Position numbers and translations under genes: made by a program. A model generated the notes under the pieces. It ran no database searches. It was given only the letters and a program-made list of their open reading frames with translations, and had not been told where the DNA came from. A DNA stretch of 64,000 nt from Nipponacmea schrenckii. Its lineage: Eukaryota; Mollusca; Gastropoda; Lottiidae. The stretch is taken from the NCBI GenBank assembly GCA_030562195.1, contig JAUJPP010000003.1:15283398-15347397 (forward strand), in the 5' to 3' direction. Position 1 is the first letter of the stretch. Each line of letters begins with the position of its first letter. Positions 48,701-59,100 of the stretch are shown here, piece by piece.

Positions 48701-51700
48701 CGTCCGTCCGTCCGTCCGTCCACATTTGTTGTATCCACGATAGAGGCTTCAGTTTTTATCCGATCTTAATGAAACTTGGTATACATGTATATATTGATAA
48801 TATCTCGGTCAAGTTCGAAAATGGAAATTATCGCATGAACGGTTTTTGAGTTATTGCATTTGACTTAGTAAAAACGCGTCAAATTTGGTTTGTATCCACA
48901 ATAGAGGCTACAGTTTTTATCCGATCTTAATGAAACTTGGTATACATGTATATATTGATTATATCTCGGTCAAGTTCGAAAATAGAAATAGTCGCATGAG
49001 CGGTTTTTGAGTTATTGCCCTTGACTTAGTAAAAACGCGTCAAATTTGGGTTGTATCCACAATAGAGGCTACAGTTTTCATCCGATCTTAATGAAACTTG
49101 GTATACATGTATATATTGATGATATCTCGGTCAAGTTCGAAAATAGAAATAATCGCATGAGCGGTTTTTGAGTTATTGCCCTTGACTTAGTAAAAACGCG
49201 TCAAATTTGGGTTGTATCCACAATAGAGGCTACAGTTTTTATCTGATCTTAATGAAACTTGGTATACATGTATATATTAAGGATATCTCGATCAAGTTCG
49301 AAAATGGAAATTATCGCATGAACGGTTTTTGAGTTATTGCCCTTGACTTAGTAAAAACGCGTAAAATTCGGGTTGTATTCACAATAGAAGCTACAGTTTT
49401 TATCCGATCTTGATGAAACTTGGTATACATGTATATATTGATGATATCTCGGTCAAGTTCGAAAATGGAAATTATCGCATGAAAGGTTTTTGAGTTATTG
49501 CCCTTGACTTAGAAAAATCTTGTCAAAATTTTAGTTTCGATAAAATAAATCCTCCAATTTTCAAAGGATGTTGATGAAACTTGGTGTGAGCATTGGAATT
49601 GATTAGGCCTCAGTCAAGTTTGAATTTGACAGTTTTTCAATGAATTGTTTTAAGTTATTGCCCTTGATTTAGTAAAATTGCGTCAAAATTCTATTGTGGT
49701 TGTGATTTTCAAAGGATTTTGATGGAATTTGGTGGAAGCATCAGAATTGATAAGACATTAGTCAAGATTGAATTTCTGACTTTTTTTAACAAATGGTTTT
49801 TGGGTAATGGCCCTTGACTTAGTAAAATAAGCTACAATTTCCTTATAGATTTGATGGAACTTGGTATGAGTATTGAAATAGATAAGATGGTGGTCAAGTT
49901 CTAATTTGACAATTTTCCATGAACAGTTTTTTCGTTTTTGCCCTTAACTTCAATATTAATTCAGTGAATGTCTTTGAGTTATTGCTCTATTTATTTTTCA
50001 AATTCAATGCTGCCAGTGGGCGTATGTTACCTTGCCTGGCAAGCTATCTTCTCTAATATACGTACAAAACTAATAATCACCTATTTTTTTTTTTTTAAAG
50101 TTATAAAGATATTAGGTAATAAAGATGAAGTTAACAATAAATTAACATCCGTTAGTTTACAATATATACTGGTTATACTTAATCATAAAACAGATCTAGG
50201 ACATCTTGGTGGTGAGTTCCATTCAAATATCTATTTGTCATTAATGCAACTTTAAAGCTGTTAGCTAACCATTTACTTTGTACATCTTTTGCACTTAAAC
50301 CCCACTCTCTTAATCTTTATTATTATTTCTACTGTTTTATAGTGTCCCCAATGTTAACACAAAATAATGATTTTATGAAGAAACTAGAAGAATGTTTATA
50401 TGTTTCATCCTGGGATATAAGAAATAAAACAATCTATATTATAACTTGGTTGGCCATGTCGAATCAACATATTAATGTAAGTATAAGCAGAATGTCTAAA
50501 AAGTTGACAATGACATTGTTCACAGTAGTAATTTATGATTTAGGTTATAAACAAAAACTAGATAGTTTGGATACATCATAAATCATTGGTAATTGTTTTA
50601 TTAGAGGGCCTAAAAACTGTTTGATACTAGTTGTAGATTTTTTCAATGCAATAACTTGTTAAATACAAACCAATGTGTTGCAGGTACCATCACCTATCAA
50701 TATAGATACCAAATATATCATAGATTTGATATCATCCTGTCCAACATGGTGTACAATACCTTCTTTGAGATTATTAGTGGTGTCGTTTTCACCTTCAGTC
50801 AAAAACTCTCCAGTAATATTCTATAGATTGAATCCTATAATAGTATCATCATTATATACACAATTAGAAATAAGACAATTGTATATGTATATTCAACAAT
50901 TTATGTGTCTGGTAAGCAGTTTTAATTTTCTCAATCAGAAGTGCTGTCACTCCTGACCATCTGTCCGTGAGCCTTTCTTGTGGGCACAGTAGAGACTATG
51001 GTTTGCAACTAATTTACATGAAATGTTTTTCTAATTATTGCCTTTAATTTAAAACAAGTCATCATTTGTTCATGAATACAACAGAAACCAATTTGAAGCT
51101 TGGTATGATCATTTGATAATGTCTTGAGTAAGGAGTTGATTACTTTTGCTATGAACATTTTCTGATTTATCTGATTAAATTTCCTTTGTATTTCAGGAAA
51201 ATGGTGACATTTTAGAAACTTGTGTAGATTGTTTACATGCCTTGTTTAGCTATTGCACTACAGCATTTGAAAATTTAGGTGAATTAGTAGCTTTTTATGT
51301 TCTATCATTGCATTGAACCATAGCAAAATTTAGGGCAATATCAATATGTTGGTCATTTTGAATCTACTAAATTTTTAACACAGCATGACACATTAACAAT
51401 GCTACATAGTGGTATTCTTAAAAATTATTGTATATATCTGTGATAGTCATCTTTTTCTTTCTTTTTCAAGATAAAGAGTTATTAAACCATCCCTGGAATA
51501 TTGTATTAATAGAAACACTGATCGAGATTAACTATGGACATGGTTTAACAGATTCAATCATAGACTTATTTCTGTTGGTAAGAATATTTTCTTGGAGATC
51601 AGATATTTCCCATATTATGTGATGGTACTGATGAGTATTTTTGTACTAAAAATTAAAAGTGCATGTCAATACTAAGTGTAACAAAATTGTTCCTGTCTAC

Positions 51701-52284
51701 TTAAAATAGCTCATTAAATCTGATAATTAATTATAATTATTTTAGTTGAAACTGGGTGAAGATAAAGTAAATCTATCAGATGATGTGAGAATATTGTTTT
51801 TTAATTCTATATTACAATCAACATTATCCTCCCATCAAAAACAGATTCTAGAAACTATAGTAACTAAGGTTTGTATTACTGGAGTTTTATTTTTTATACC
51901 AATTGCTACCCTACATCCATTTATTTGTGATGTCCTCACTAGATACATTTAGATTGTTGTCATCTTCACAATCTGAAAGTTTTTAAACGCCCACATTTTA
52001 ATGGGGTCCTATATTGTCATCACCCCTGTCTGTCTGTTCATTCGTCCGTCCGTTTCATCTAATCTGAAGGAAATTCGCTGTGAACTTATATATGATGAGA
52101 TCTTAGACAAGTTCGATCGACAAACAATGTTGCAAACTGTGTTAAAAGTTTTAGCTTAAAACAAAGAATGTACTTTAAAGTGGGCATATCTTTCTTGACG
52201 ACCACTTGTTTTCTCTTGTAGATGAAAACCACTGGAATAGATCCTCAGTTATTATTAGATGTAACAGAAAGTCTAATGGATTAA
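33740..52284 (+). CDS. Large HEAT/ARM-like protein, possible MEI1 homologue
   Basis: 28 exons, all GT-AG and in frame: 33740-33989, 34252-34290, 34447-34520, 34713-34824, 42296-42490, 42944-43165, 43530-43575, 43709-43779, 43922-44021, 44279-44413, 44834-45016, 45221-45371, 45561-45721, 46055-46185, 46324-46432, 46718-46829, 46968-47138, 47433-47552, 47722-47793, 48052-48133, 48495-48593, 50101-50211, 50343-50476, 50684-50911, 51197-51278, 51471-51577, 51746-51868, 52222-52284. The product is 1,160 residues, rich in Leu/Ile and predicted amphipathic helices such as CIACLIQHLEDANMS, QKQLMVSILSAVIDDNED, LLLGQLLSLSPVYTS and KQLLCDDMIQVLNAAQNLEL. There is no signal peptide or membrane span. Helical-repeat proteins of this size and layout include meiosis inhibitor 1 (MEI1, about 1,270 residues in human) and BRAT1 (about 820). 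Size favours MEI1, a factor for meiotic DNA breaks, but I cannot show identity by motif. The exon structure itself is very secure. The start is the first ATG in an exon with a GTG-initiated upstream extension that I reject. Confidence 0.85.
34713..34824 (+). CDS. HEAT-like gene exon 4, parent of a minisatellite
   Basis: Encodes LDNLEVNQNIKISPCILLLG and then QLLSLSPVYTSILLQTH, ending acaaacacatg|gtaggt. The last ~50 bases of this exon and the first bases of its donor reappear, slightly altered, in every unit of the tandem array at 35400-35525 and 41011-41915 downstream in the same intron. Confidence 0.93.
34842..35340. repeat. Pearl/HINE-like remnant in intron 4
   Basis: Begins cgtgtgggcgtatgttgtta, 18 bases after exon 4, and has 'ggtcggtccgtcggtccgtt' (the GTCC-type microsatellite, decayed). 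It then has diverged ~130-bp units with 'gctacaattc', 'gatgattttcttcagagata' and similar phrases. It lacks a clean far end. Confidence 0.5.
35400..35525 (+). repeat. Exon-4-derived minisatellite, left part
   Basis: Two units of the ~70-bp repeat 'tatcactgttaccagttta' + 'ttactcataata' + 'actacaaacacatggtagat' + 'gtttcatgttaatcagtt', the first diverged. The array is interrupted at about 35525 by a LINE and resumes at 41011 in the same orientation. Confidence 0.8.
35702..36419 (+). pseudogene. LINE ORF1 (coiled coil plus RRM-like), frameshifted
   Basis: Starts MAGLLEHKEALTRMIEVAVS, shifts frame near 35,790-35,820, continues as a coiled coil (FYDQLTDLQNKLDAKAVELD with KLNSKMNNLEQYTRK) and an RNA-binding fold region (IRIFGAVESDGED ... 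AAHRVGEPKRRVLGS ... PRGIIVRFIRRDERFLVL). A second shift at about 36240 leads to VIVEDMTVENVDSARNS and the end LNSKLPPCP. This layout is that of L1-type ORF1 RNA chaperones (Transposase_22-like). It is broken by two frameshifts. Confidence 0.8.
37600..40730 (+). pseudogene. LINE ORF2 endonuclease/reverse transcriptase, broken
   Basis: A 2A-like SGDIELNPSPS lies at about 37690-37722. It is followed by an apurinic-type endonuclease in pieces: YHLNARS, then CAFTESHLD, GGGLLLYIKND, a frameshift near 37930, LVGAFYRPPNSPELVWQ, VILLGDFNCDL and SDHKGVHATLDL. The reverse transcriptase has KANGFDRISNILLKNI, MPLYKKG, PISLLSCISKLFERLI, a frameshift/stop near 39290-39320, FFDISKAYDRVYHPGL, NSGVPQGSVLGPLLFLIYIN and the catalytic FADDT (about 39635-39650). 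A stop comes at 39668 with lost sequence. After another frameshift near 40100 the C-terminal region has PFSRTTVYQRSFFPATTHDW and a final CHC-like module (about 40440-40730). The cysteine-rich tail resembles that of the fragment at 13.4 kb. Confidence 0.85.
41011..41915 (+). repeat. Exon-4-derived minisatellite, right part
   Basis: About 13 tandem units with a 65-72-bp step, seen by the phrase 'tacaaacacatg' or 'tacaaacacaag' at about 41021, 41090, 41155, 41222, 41295, 41366, 41437, 41508, 41575, 41646, 41717, 41796 and 41865. Each carries 'ctatcactgttaccagttta', which matches 'ctatcattgtcaccagttta' of exon 4, and the exon end acacatg followed by gtagatg or atagatg in place of the true donor gtaggta. 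Copies with 'ccagtttacacataatagc' are closest to the exon. Confidence 0.92.
42690..42875. mobile_element. MITE copy with hairpin, intron 4
   Basis: Lies between exons 5 and 6 of the HEAT-like gene. It contains the same type of palindrome as 22616-22957, attgaaaaacgcttcc ... gaagcgtttttcaa. Its right end in reverse reads cattaaaggaatacgacctc then taagaa, close to the ends of the copy at 2301-2526. The left end is not clear. Confidence 0.55.
47193..47203 (+). repeat. Poly-G run in intron 17
   Basis: An uninterrupted run of about ten G in the intron after exon 17 of the HEAT-like gene, in otherwise AT-rich DNA. It stands out but no function is evident. It may also be a sequencing-length artefact. 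Confidence 0.5.
48647..50062 (+). mobile_element. Pearl/HINE-like element, near-complete copy A
   Basis: In intron 21 of the HEAT-like gene. It opens with a palindrome (tatacgcccacatgtaaatg then tggacgtata, 48647-48675), then a GTCC microsatellite (48690-48722). Five tandem units follow at a strict 161-bp step, seen by 'aaaaacgcgtcaaatttgg' at about 48871, 49032, 49193 and 49354. Then come diverged units, and the element closes with 'gctgccagtgggcgtatgtt' and accttgcctggcaagc (to about 50045). Tandem core, GTCY microsatellite and terminal hairpins are the marks of the pearl/CvA elements of bivalves and of Helentron-related HINEs. There is no coding capacity. Confidence 0.75.
48690..48722. repeat. 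(GTCC)n microsatellite
   Basis: Eight uninterrupted gtcc units next to the end of the element at 48647. It matches the (GGAC)n run at 58170-58201 in the oppositely oriented copy, so it is part of the element and not a chance expansion. Confidence 0.9.
51987..52200. repeat. Short pearl/HINE-like end fragment
   Basis: In the last intron of the HEAT-like gene, 'acgcccacattttaatgggg' is followed by 'tcatcacccctgtctgtctg' and cgtccgtccg, the same order as the palindrome end and GTCC run of copy A. Only part of one unit follows. Confidence 0.6.
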
Positions 52285-52335
52285 CATATCATTGGTTGAC
52301 CCTCAATGCAAAAAACTTATTTTTATTTTATGTAT
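52285..52335. terminator. 51-base tail-to-tail junction of two genes
   Basis: Separates the stop of the HEAT-like gene (TAA 52282-52284, plus) from the stop of TBL3 (TAA 52336-52338, minus). For TBL3, AATAAA signals on the minus strand lie at 52335-52340 and 52322-52327. For the plus gene I see no AATAAA or ATTAAA here, so its transcript probably runs into TBL3. The two 3' UTRs must overlap unless either cleaves within a few bases of its stop. Confidence 0.7.
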
Positions 52336-53131
52336 TTATTTTACTATTCTGGTCTTACGTTTAACATTAGCAGGAGATTTATATATTTCACTTTTAGCTG
52401 CAGAGTCCCTCATTAAACTTGGTTTATTATGTTCTAATTTTATCTTTTTATGACTTCTTGTGAGATGTACTGGTGAATTCTCTTTCTCTTTCTCCTTGAC
52501 TTCTCCCTGCAATATAAACAATTGAAGACAGATGTGCCTTTGGGAGATAGGGAAAAATATTGAAAGATTTTTTAAAAGCGTGTAAATTTATGAATTTTAA
52601 AAACATGGAAACAAGGTGGTTCTAAACCAAAAGTTACATTTTCTGTAAGTGTAATTCATGACTTCTCCCCATCACTATAGAATAAAACGAAAAGTATCAT
52701 TCCTGAATTGGAAATTACTTCAAAATGGTAAATAAACTTTTTTCAAAATTCTACTTTTGTAAACATATTTAGCAATGTCTGGTGTTTGCAAGCATCTTGG
52801 TTATTTCATTGATATCAATCCTTTATGTACATGTGTATATACTATGTTAGATGGCTGACTTCACTCCAATATCTTTTAAAAAGAAAATTAACCCACCTGA
52901 AATTTAGACATCTTATTCAAATCTGTATCCTCCATATCACTTTCTTCTGAAGAGCTGATAGAGTCACAGTCTGATTTCTTGGGGGTTTTCACTGTATCAT
53001 TCTTTACTCTACTCATATCATCTAACTCACTTTCAGATTCACTACCATCTGTGTCACTACTATTGTCATTTACTTCAGTGTGAGAACCTTTTCTAGATAT
53101 AACAATATCACCTTCTTCCATAGCTTCAATA
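52336..53131 (-). CDS. TBL3: TBL3 acidic-then-basic disordered tail exons
   Basis: The last two exons (52897-53131 and 52336-52506) encode about 134 residues beyond the conserved domain. First is a Ser/Asp/Glu-rich part (NSSDTDGSESESELDD, SISSSEESDMEDTDL) with casein-kinase-2-like sites, then a Lys/Arg-rich part (LTRSHKKIKLEHNKP, ANVKRKTRIVK) ending at TAA. It looks disordered, and the basic end could act in nuclear or nucleolar targeting or RNA contact. The splice signals are good and phase is kept, so it is part of the protein. Confidence 0.85.
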
Positions 53132-56100
53132 CTGAAATTAATATTCCAATTATCACATGACCTTAATGACTGATTTACTGTGCCCATGCTCAGGAGTTGT
53201 CACAAACCATTATGATAATAACCCAGAGAGCAAGGTGTTATACAATTGTATATATATATCTACTGTGTCTTGTCAAACCTAAAGAATTGGTACAAAATTT
53301 ACCTTTGAGAAGGGTTATCATTAAGACGACCCATACAAGCCCAGGTATAATCTACAAACATCGACTGTTGTAATAATCTATTCATTCTCTTAAAATGCCG
53401 ATCTGCAATAAAAAGTGTTAAGTCACAAGTTATTTATGTACAGTTATACTGTAGAAATCAAATACACATACAATGTACATGTATAGCTATGGCTATAACA
53501 CACAAATAATTTAAATGGTTTTGAATATGAATTCTAACATTTACTTTGTTGCAGGTAGAACAAAATATAGGCAACTATCCCTTAAATTCTTTAACCAAAT
53601 AAAAACATCTGATATGGGTATGAAAGCTTAAAATCATACCACAGACTTACCTGTATATGGAAGTAAACCCTCTAATGTTGACTGTATATTAGGAAATTCT
53701 ATTAACTGATTAGGTGAGAAAGATTTGAATATTACACCAATAATAAACTGGGCTTCTTGACAATGTTTACTATTAGTATTCCATGTTACAGCAAATCTTA
53801 ATATAGCATCTGAAATATAAACATTATTCAATACATCTAGATCGTTTGTTTGAATAATTTGATATCCTAAAATATAACCTAATCAGAATATAAACCTGAA
53901 ATAAACAATTTACTACTTACCAACTTGATACATCTGTAACTTAGATAAAGTAATTTCTAATTCTTTAACACCCTCATTTTCTTTCAGTATTGCTGTAAAC
54001 AGTAATTTTGTATATTATATACTCATTGAAACAACTTGACATTGCTTTATGACATACAAACTATCTATATGTCATAAATAAAAATGACATTTAACTAATA
54101 GTGATTTATTTAAAGAAAAACACTACATTACCCTGTAATGTGAAAACATAGAATTTTGTAATATACCTTTTATAATAGTTAAAACTCTGTAAGGTTGTTC
54201 CAGTGTAATGGCTAAACTCAAAGCCTTAAGATATTTCTTCTGTTGAATTAAATTAGATAGTTGTTGCTCCCTGAAATAGAAAACAATCACAGTAAATGAG
54301 ATACTCTGGATGTTATGAAAAGAGTTGTTAAAACATGGGAGATTCAATAATTATCATCAACATGATTGCTTATAATACTAACTTTAGTAATAAATCTTCT
54401 TGTTTTTTCAGTGTTTCTTCCCTCTCTTCTTCAGTCACATCCTACAATTACAACATACATGAAAATTAGCAGCATTCAAGCACCTCCTTGAATGACATTA
54501 TGTCTGGGTCATATTGTCTGTGTATATTTAATATGCAAAATGAAAGACAGAGAAATATGAAAAAAAAAACTTATTTTCTAAATCAAATATTACCTTCCAA
54601 AAGATGACAGTAGAATCTGCTGCACCGGTTACTACTGAGTTTTCTGCTGTATTTGTTGTCAGCGCCCAGATTTTACCATTATGATCATCATAAGACTTAA
54701 TACATTCATTAGTCTTAATAGTCCATAATTTTAATACACCATCAGCACCACTACAAGTTTATAAACAAATGAGTTTCAGAATGTTTCAAAGAACTTAGGT
54801 TCTTATGAATAAGTGTCTGGACAATTCATTCATTTGATAAAAAAGTTATGAATTAAATACACTTATGTAACAGCAGTACATCATAATATAACTTTTATTT
54901 AATCTACATGTATAACAATATTGAAAATTGTCAATAAGCCAAGCCCTTATCATGTAATTTGATAGTTGCCTAAATGTGCTGGCAAATTGTAATTTATGCA
55001 TTAGTTCAAATTGAGTGAAAACTATGCCATTGATCAGTAGGAATGGATGTATGATGACATTTACCTGGATAATATTTGCATTCCATTACTAATAAACATA
55101 GTTCGTAATACACTAGCTGAATGGCCTTCAAATGTCTACAAATTATAATAAAGGAATTGAGGGTCTACAAATTATAATAAAGGAATTGAGGGTCTACAAA
55201 TTATAATAAAGGAATTGAGGAATATTAGGCACTGCTCTATCAGGTTCTTCAAAATGATGTATAGATTGGTGCCTAAATTATTAAATAAATACTGGCCCCT
55301 AGTTTAGATTTTGAGAATTTGCGCCATAACATAACAAAAGCCAGAATAATCAATAACTTGATATGACTTCATAAAGATATGACAGGCTATTTTACTAAGT
55401 TCCTGTGCTCAACAGAATCCCAAATTACTGTTAAAGGGTATGCTTTACTCTGGTTATGTGTTTGTTCAATGGTTCAGCTTAGTATAGATAACAGTTAACA
55501 ATGACAATGTTGAAAGCAACAACGCCTGGCTCTAGAATGAAAATTCCAGATATAACATGGATAAGGTGATAGTTGCCAGGCTACTCTAGACTAAGTATGA
55601 TGCAAATAATTGCAATAACCATATTATGAAATAAACCATCACATACCTTTACACATGAGAAATCTTGTAAAGACCATATTTTAATGGTAGAATCAGCTGA
55701 ACCAGTTAAAACACACTGAAACAATGCAGTTTATAATACAGTTAATTACAGTATCTTTAAAACTATTTTTAACTACCTGAACATGACACTTTTGTATGGG
55801 CAGATTATGTCTAACAACATGTTCAATTTGAAAGTAAATATACCTGATCAACAGGTGAAAACTGTATACACCAAACTCCTCTTCTATGTCCTCTCATTAC
55901 ACCCAATAATGATAGGTCTGATGCCCTCCAGATCTGCAATACAAATATATTAGCCCACATTTTCTATATACCTTTAAAAAATTATTTATTGATACATATA
56001 TTTTTTTCCATTTCATACATTTTATTGCACCCATGGGCTTAATGTTAGACAGAACCATGCTTTTGTGTTTTGGACTTAATTATGACCCATGTAAACTAAA

Positions 56101-59100
56101 GAGTCTACATGTATATTTAGTTCAAAGATAGCTTGCCAGGCAAGGTAATATACGCCCACTGGCAGCATTTATTTCAAATAAAAACTTTTCAGTAAGGTTA
56201 CAATAAGTGGAATGAAATATTCAACCTTCCAACCTATTTTTTTCTAGGGTCTCTAGTTTCATTAAAAACTGTCAAGAATTGTACCTAATAACAACTCATT
56301 AAATATTTTTCGGTATCTTTATGATTTGCAATAGGGTTCACCCTTAATAATATTTTGATATTTTTAATTCTTAATAAGGCTCATTCTTGGTTGATATTAA
56401 ACAATTTCAGCGAGTTTTGTCAAAAAGGAATTTTTAGAGTGTTCACAAGCCAAAAGTTGAAAGCGTTTTTGAAAACAGGCGCAATAACTGACACTAAATA
56501 TTTTTCGATTTATCTGATTTTCAATAGGGTTTATCCTTGTGAGAAAACAAATACTAAAGCCAAGTTTCATCAAAATCCATTCCATTGTTCTTTCTAGAGT
56601 GTTTACGAGTTAAAGCATTTTCAAAAACAAGGTCAATCACTTGTACTAAATATTTTTCGATTTTCAATAGGGTTCATCCTTGGGAGACAACAAATAACAC
56701 AGCCAAGTTACATCAAAATCCATTAAAAATTGTTCTTTCTAGAGTGTTTACAAGCTAAAATTGAACGCGTTTTCAAGAACAAGGGCTATAACTGACACTA
56801 AATATTTCTATTTATTTGATTTATAATAGGGTTCATCCTTGGGTAAAAACAAATACTCAAGCCAAAGTTAATCAAAATCCATTAAGAATAGTTCTTTCTA
56901 GAATGTTTACAAGCTAAAATTGAATGCGTTTTCAAGAACAAGGGCAGTAACTCATACTAAATTTTTTTTCGATTTCGCTGATTTTCAATAGGGTTCATCC
57001 TTGAGTTATAACACACTCTCACACCAAGTTTCATCGAAATCCATCAAGAATTGTTTCATGTAGAGTGTTTACGAGACAAAAATCGAACGCGTTTAAAAGA
57101 ACAAGGGCAATAATTCATATTAGATATATTTTGATATTTTTAATTTTCAATTAGGCTCATCCCTTGCGATATCCAACAATTTCAGTGAGTTTTGTCAACA
57201 TTGGTCATGAATTGTACCTTCTAGAGTGTTTATTAGCCAAAAAGTTAACCCTGTTTCAAACACAAGGGCAATAACTGACACTAAATATATTTCGATTTAT
57301 TTGATTTTCAAAAAGGTTCATCCTTGGGTAAAAACAAATACTCTAGCCAAGTTTTATCAAAATCCATTAAGAATTGTTCTTTCTAGAGTGTTTACAAGCT
57401 AAAATTGAACGCGTTTTCAAACACAAGGGCAATAACTGATACTAAATATTTTGATTCAACTGAATTTCAATAGGGTTCATCCTTAGGTGATTACAATTAC
57501 TCATGCCAAGTTATGTCAAAATCGCTCAAGAATTGTGACTTGTAGAGTGTTTACAAGGCAAAAATCCAACACATTTTATAGAACAAGGGCAATAATTCCT
57601 ATTAAATATATTTCGATATGTTCTATTTTCAAAAGGGTTCATTCTTGGGTGATACTAAACAATTTCAGCAAGTTTCGTCAAAATCGGTCAATAACTGTGC
57701 TTTGTAGAGTGTTTAAAAGCTAAAAATTGAACGCATTTTCAAAAACAAGGGCAATAACTGATTTCCAATGGGCTTCATCCTTGGGTGATAACAAATACTC
57801 AGGCCAAGTTTCATTAAAATCCATTAAAAATTGTTCTCTCAAGAGTGTTTACAAGCTAAAATTGAACGCGTTTTCAAGAACAAGGGCAATAACTCATACT
57901 AAATGTTTTTCGATTTCGCTGATTTTCGATAGGGTTTATCCTTGAGTTATAACATACTCTCACACCAAGTTTCATCAAAATCGGTCAAGAATTGCAGGTT
58001 GTAAAGTGTTTATGAGCCATTCAAGAACAAGGGCACGAACTCATACTAATTTTTTTCCGATTTCGCTGATTTTCAATAGGGTTCATCCTTGCGTGATCAT
58101 AAACACTCATATTAAGTTTCATCTAAATCCGTCAAGAATTACACCGTGTAGAGTGTTTACGAGCAATTGTGGACGGACGGACGGACGGACGGACGGACGG
58201 ATGTTGGTGACGACAATATACGCCCCCCATTTCATGTGGGCGTATAAAAACCATTAACATGTAAATCCACATAGATATTTGAAAATGAAATGAAAGTAGT
58301 TTTATTTCTTCTTTTTCTGCACCTAATGGGCAGATGGACAACACCATTGTAGTGTGCAATGAGGGAAATTTGGCAAGGATATAAGCCTATTCTCTGTGCA
58401 ATTTCCAACTGTCAAGAGTTATTTAACGTGCCTAGTCTCTAGCAAACAGGGCATTGGTCCAAACGCCTTGACGGTTTTTCCATGTCAGCACCTTAAATCA
58501 GTATCACTTACAAAGGGAAACCCGGCCAAAATCAGAAAGTTCATTTTTGACCTTTGCCAGGATTTAACCCTGGACCTTTAGATCCCATAATATTTGACTG
58601 TTGGATTCAGAAAATATGTTATATCATATAAATATGATAGAATTAAGTAATTATGTCTAAATATGACCAACCTTGGCAGTTTTATCAAGAGAACAAGTAG
58701 CTATAAATTTATCATTAGGTGAAACATCTATAAAATTTATATCCTTTTCATGAGCAATATCAGTAGCCAAAGCTTTCAATGTAATAACATGTTCACTGGA
58801 GTCATTGATGGTTGGTAGTTCCCATTTCTTCAATGTATTGTCTTCACTGCCACTTATTACAAATTCAGCTTGAGTCCTTAAATATAAACAACATACATAT
58901 TGTACAATAACAAAAAGATTATATTTTTTACACAAAATTGTTAATTTAATTTATAATAACAAAATAATAATATTTAAACAATAAACTGTAACCCTCTGGT
59001 GGATATGGTCATATATTGAAATTATAAACTTGGATAAATGCCCACTATACTCATTGTGTTTGGTGATGAGGTGATGGGGTTTATGGTGATCTAAATTCCA

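Noticed and set aside
48647..49530. Multiple tandem genes or exons
   Set aside because: The 161-bp units contain stops in all frames and belong to the pearl/HINE-like element.
54591..55135. Exon 55065-55135 extended by 29 or 58 bases through upstream acceptors
   Set aside because: Both extensions shift the frame, while the innermost acceptor keeps the WD40 reading into LSSGADGVLKLW.
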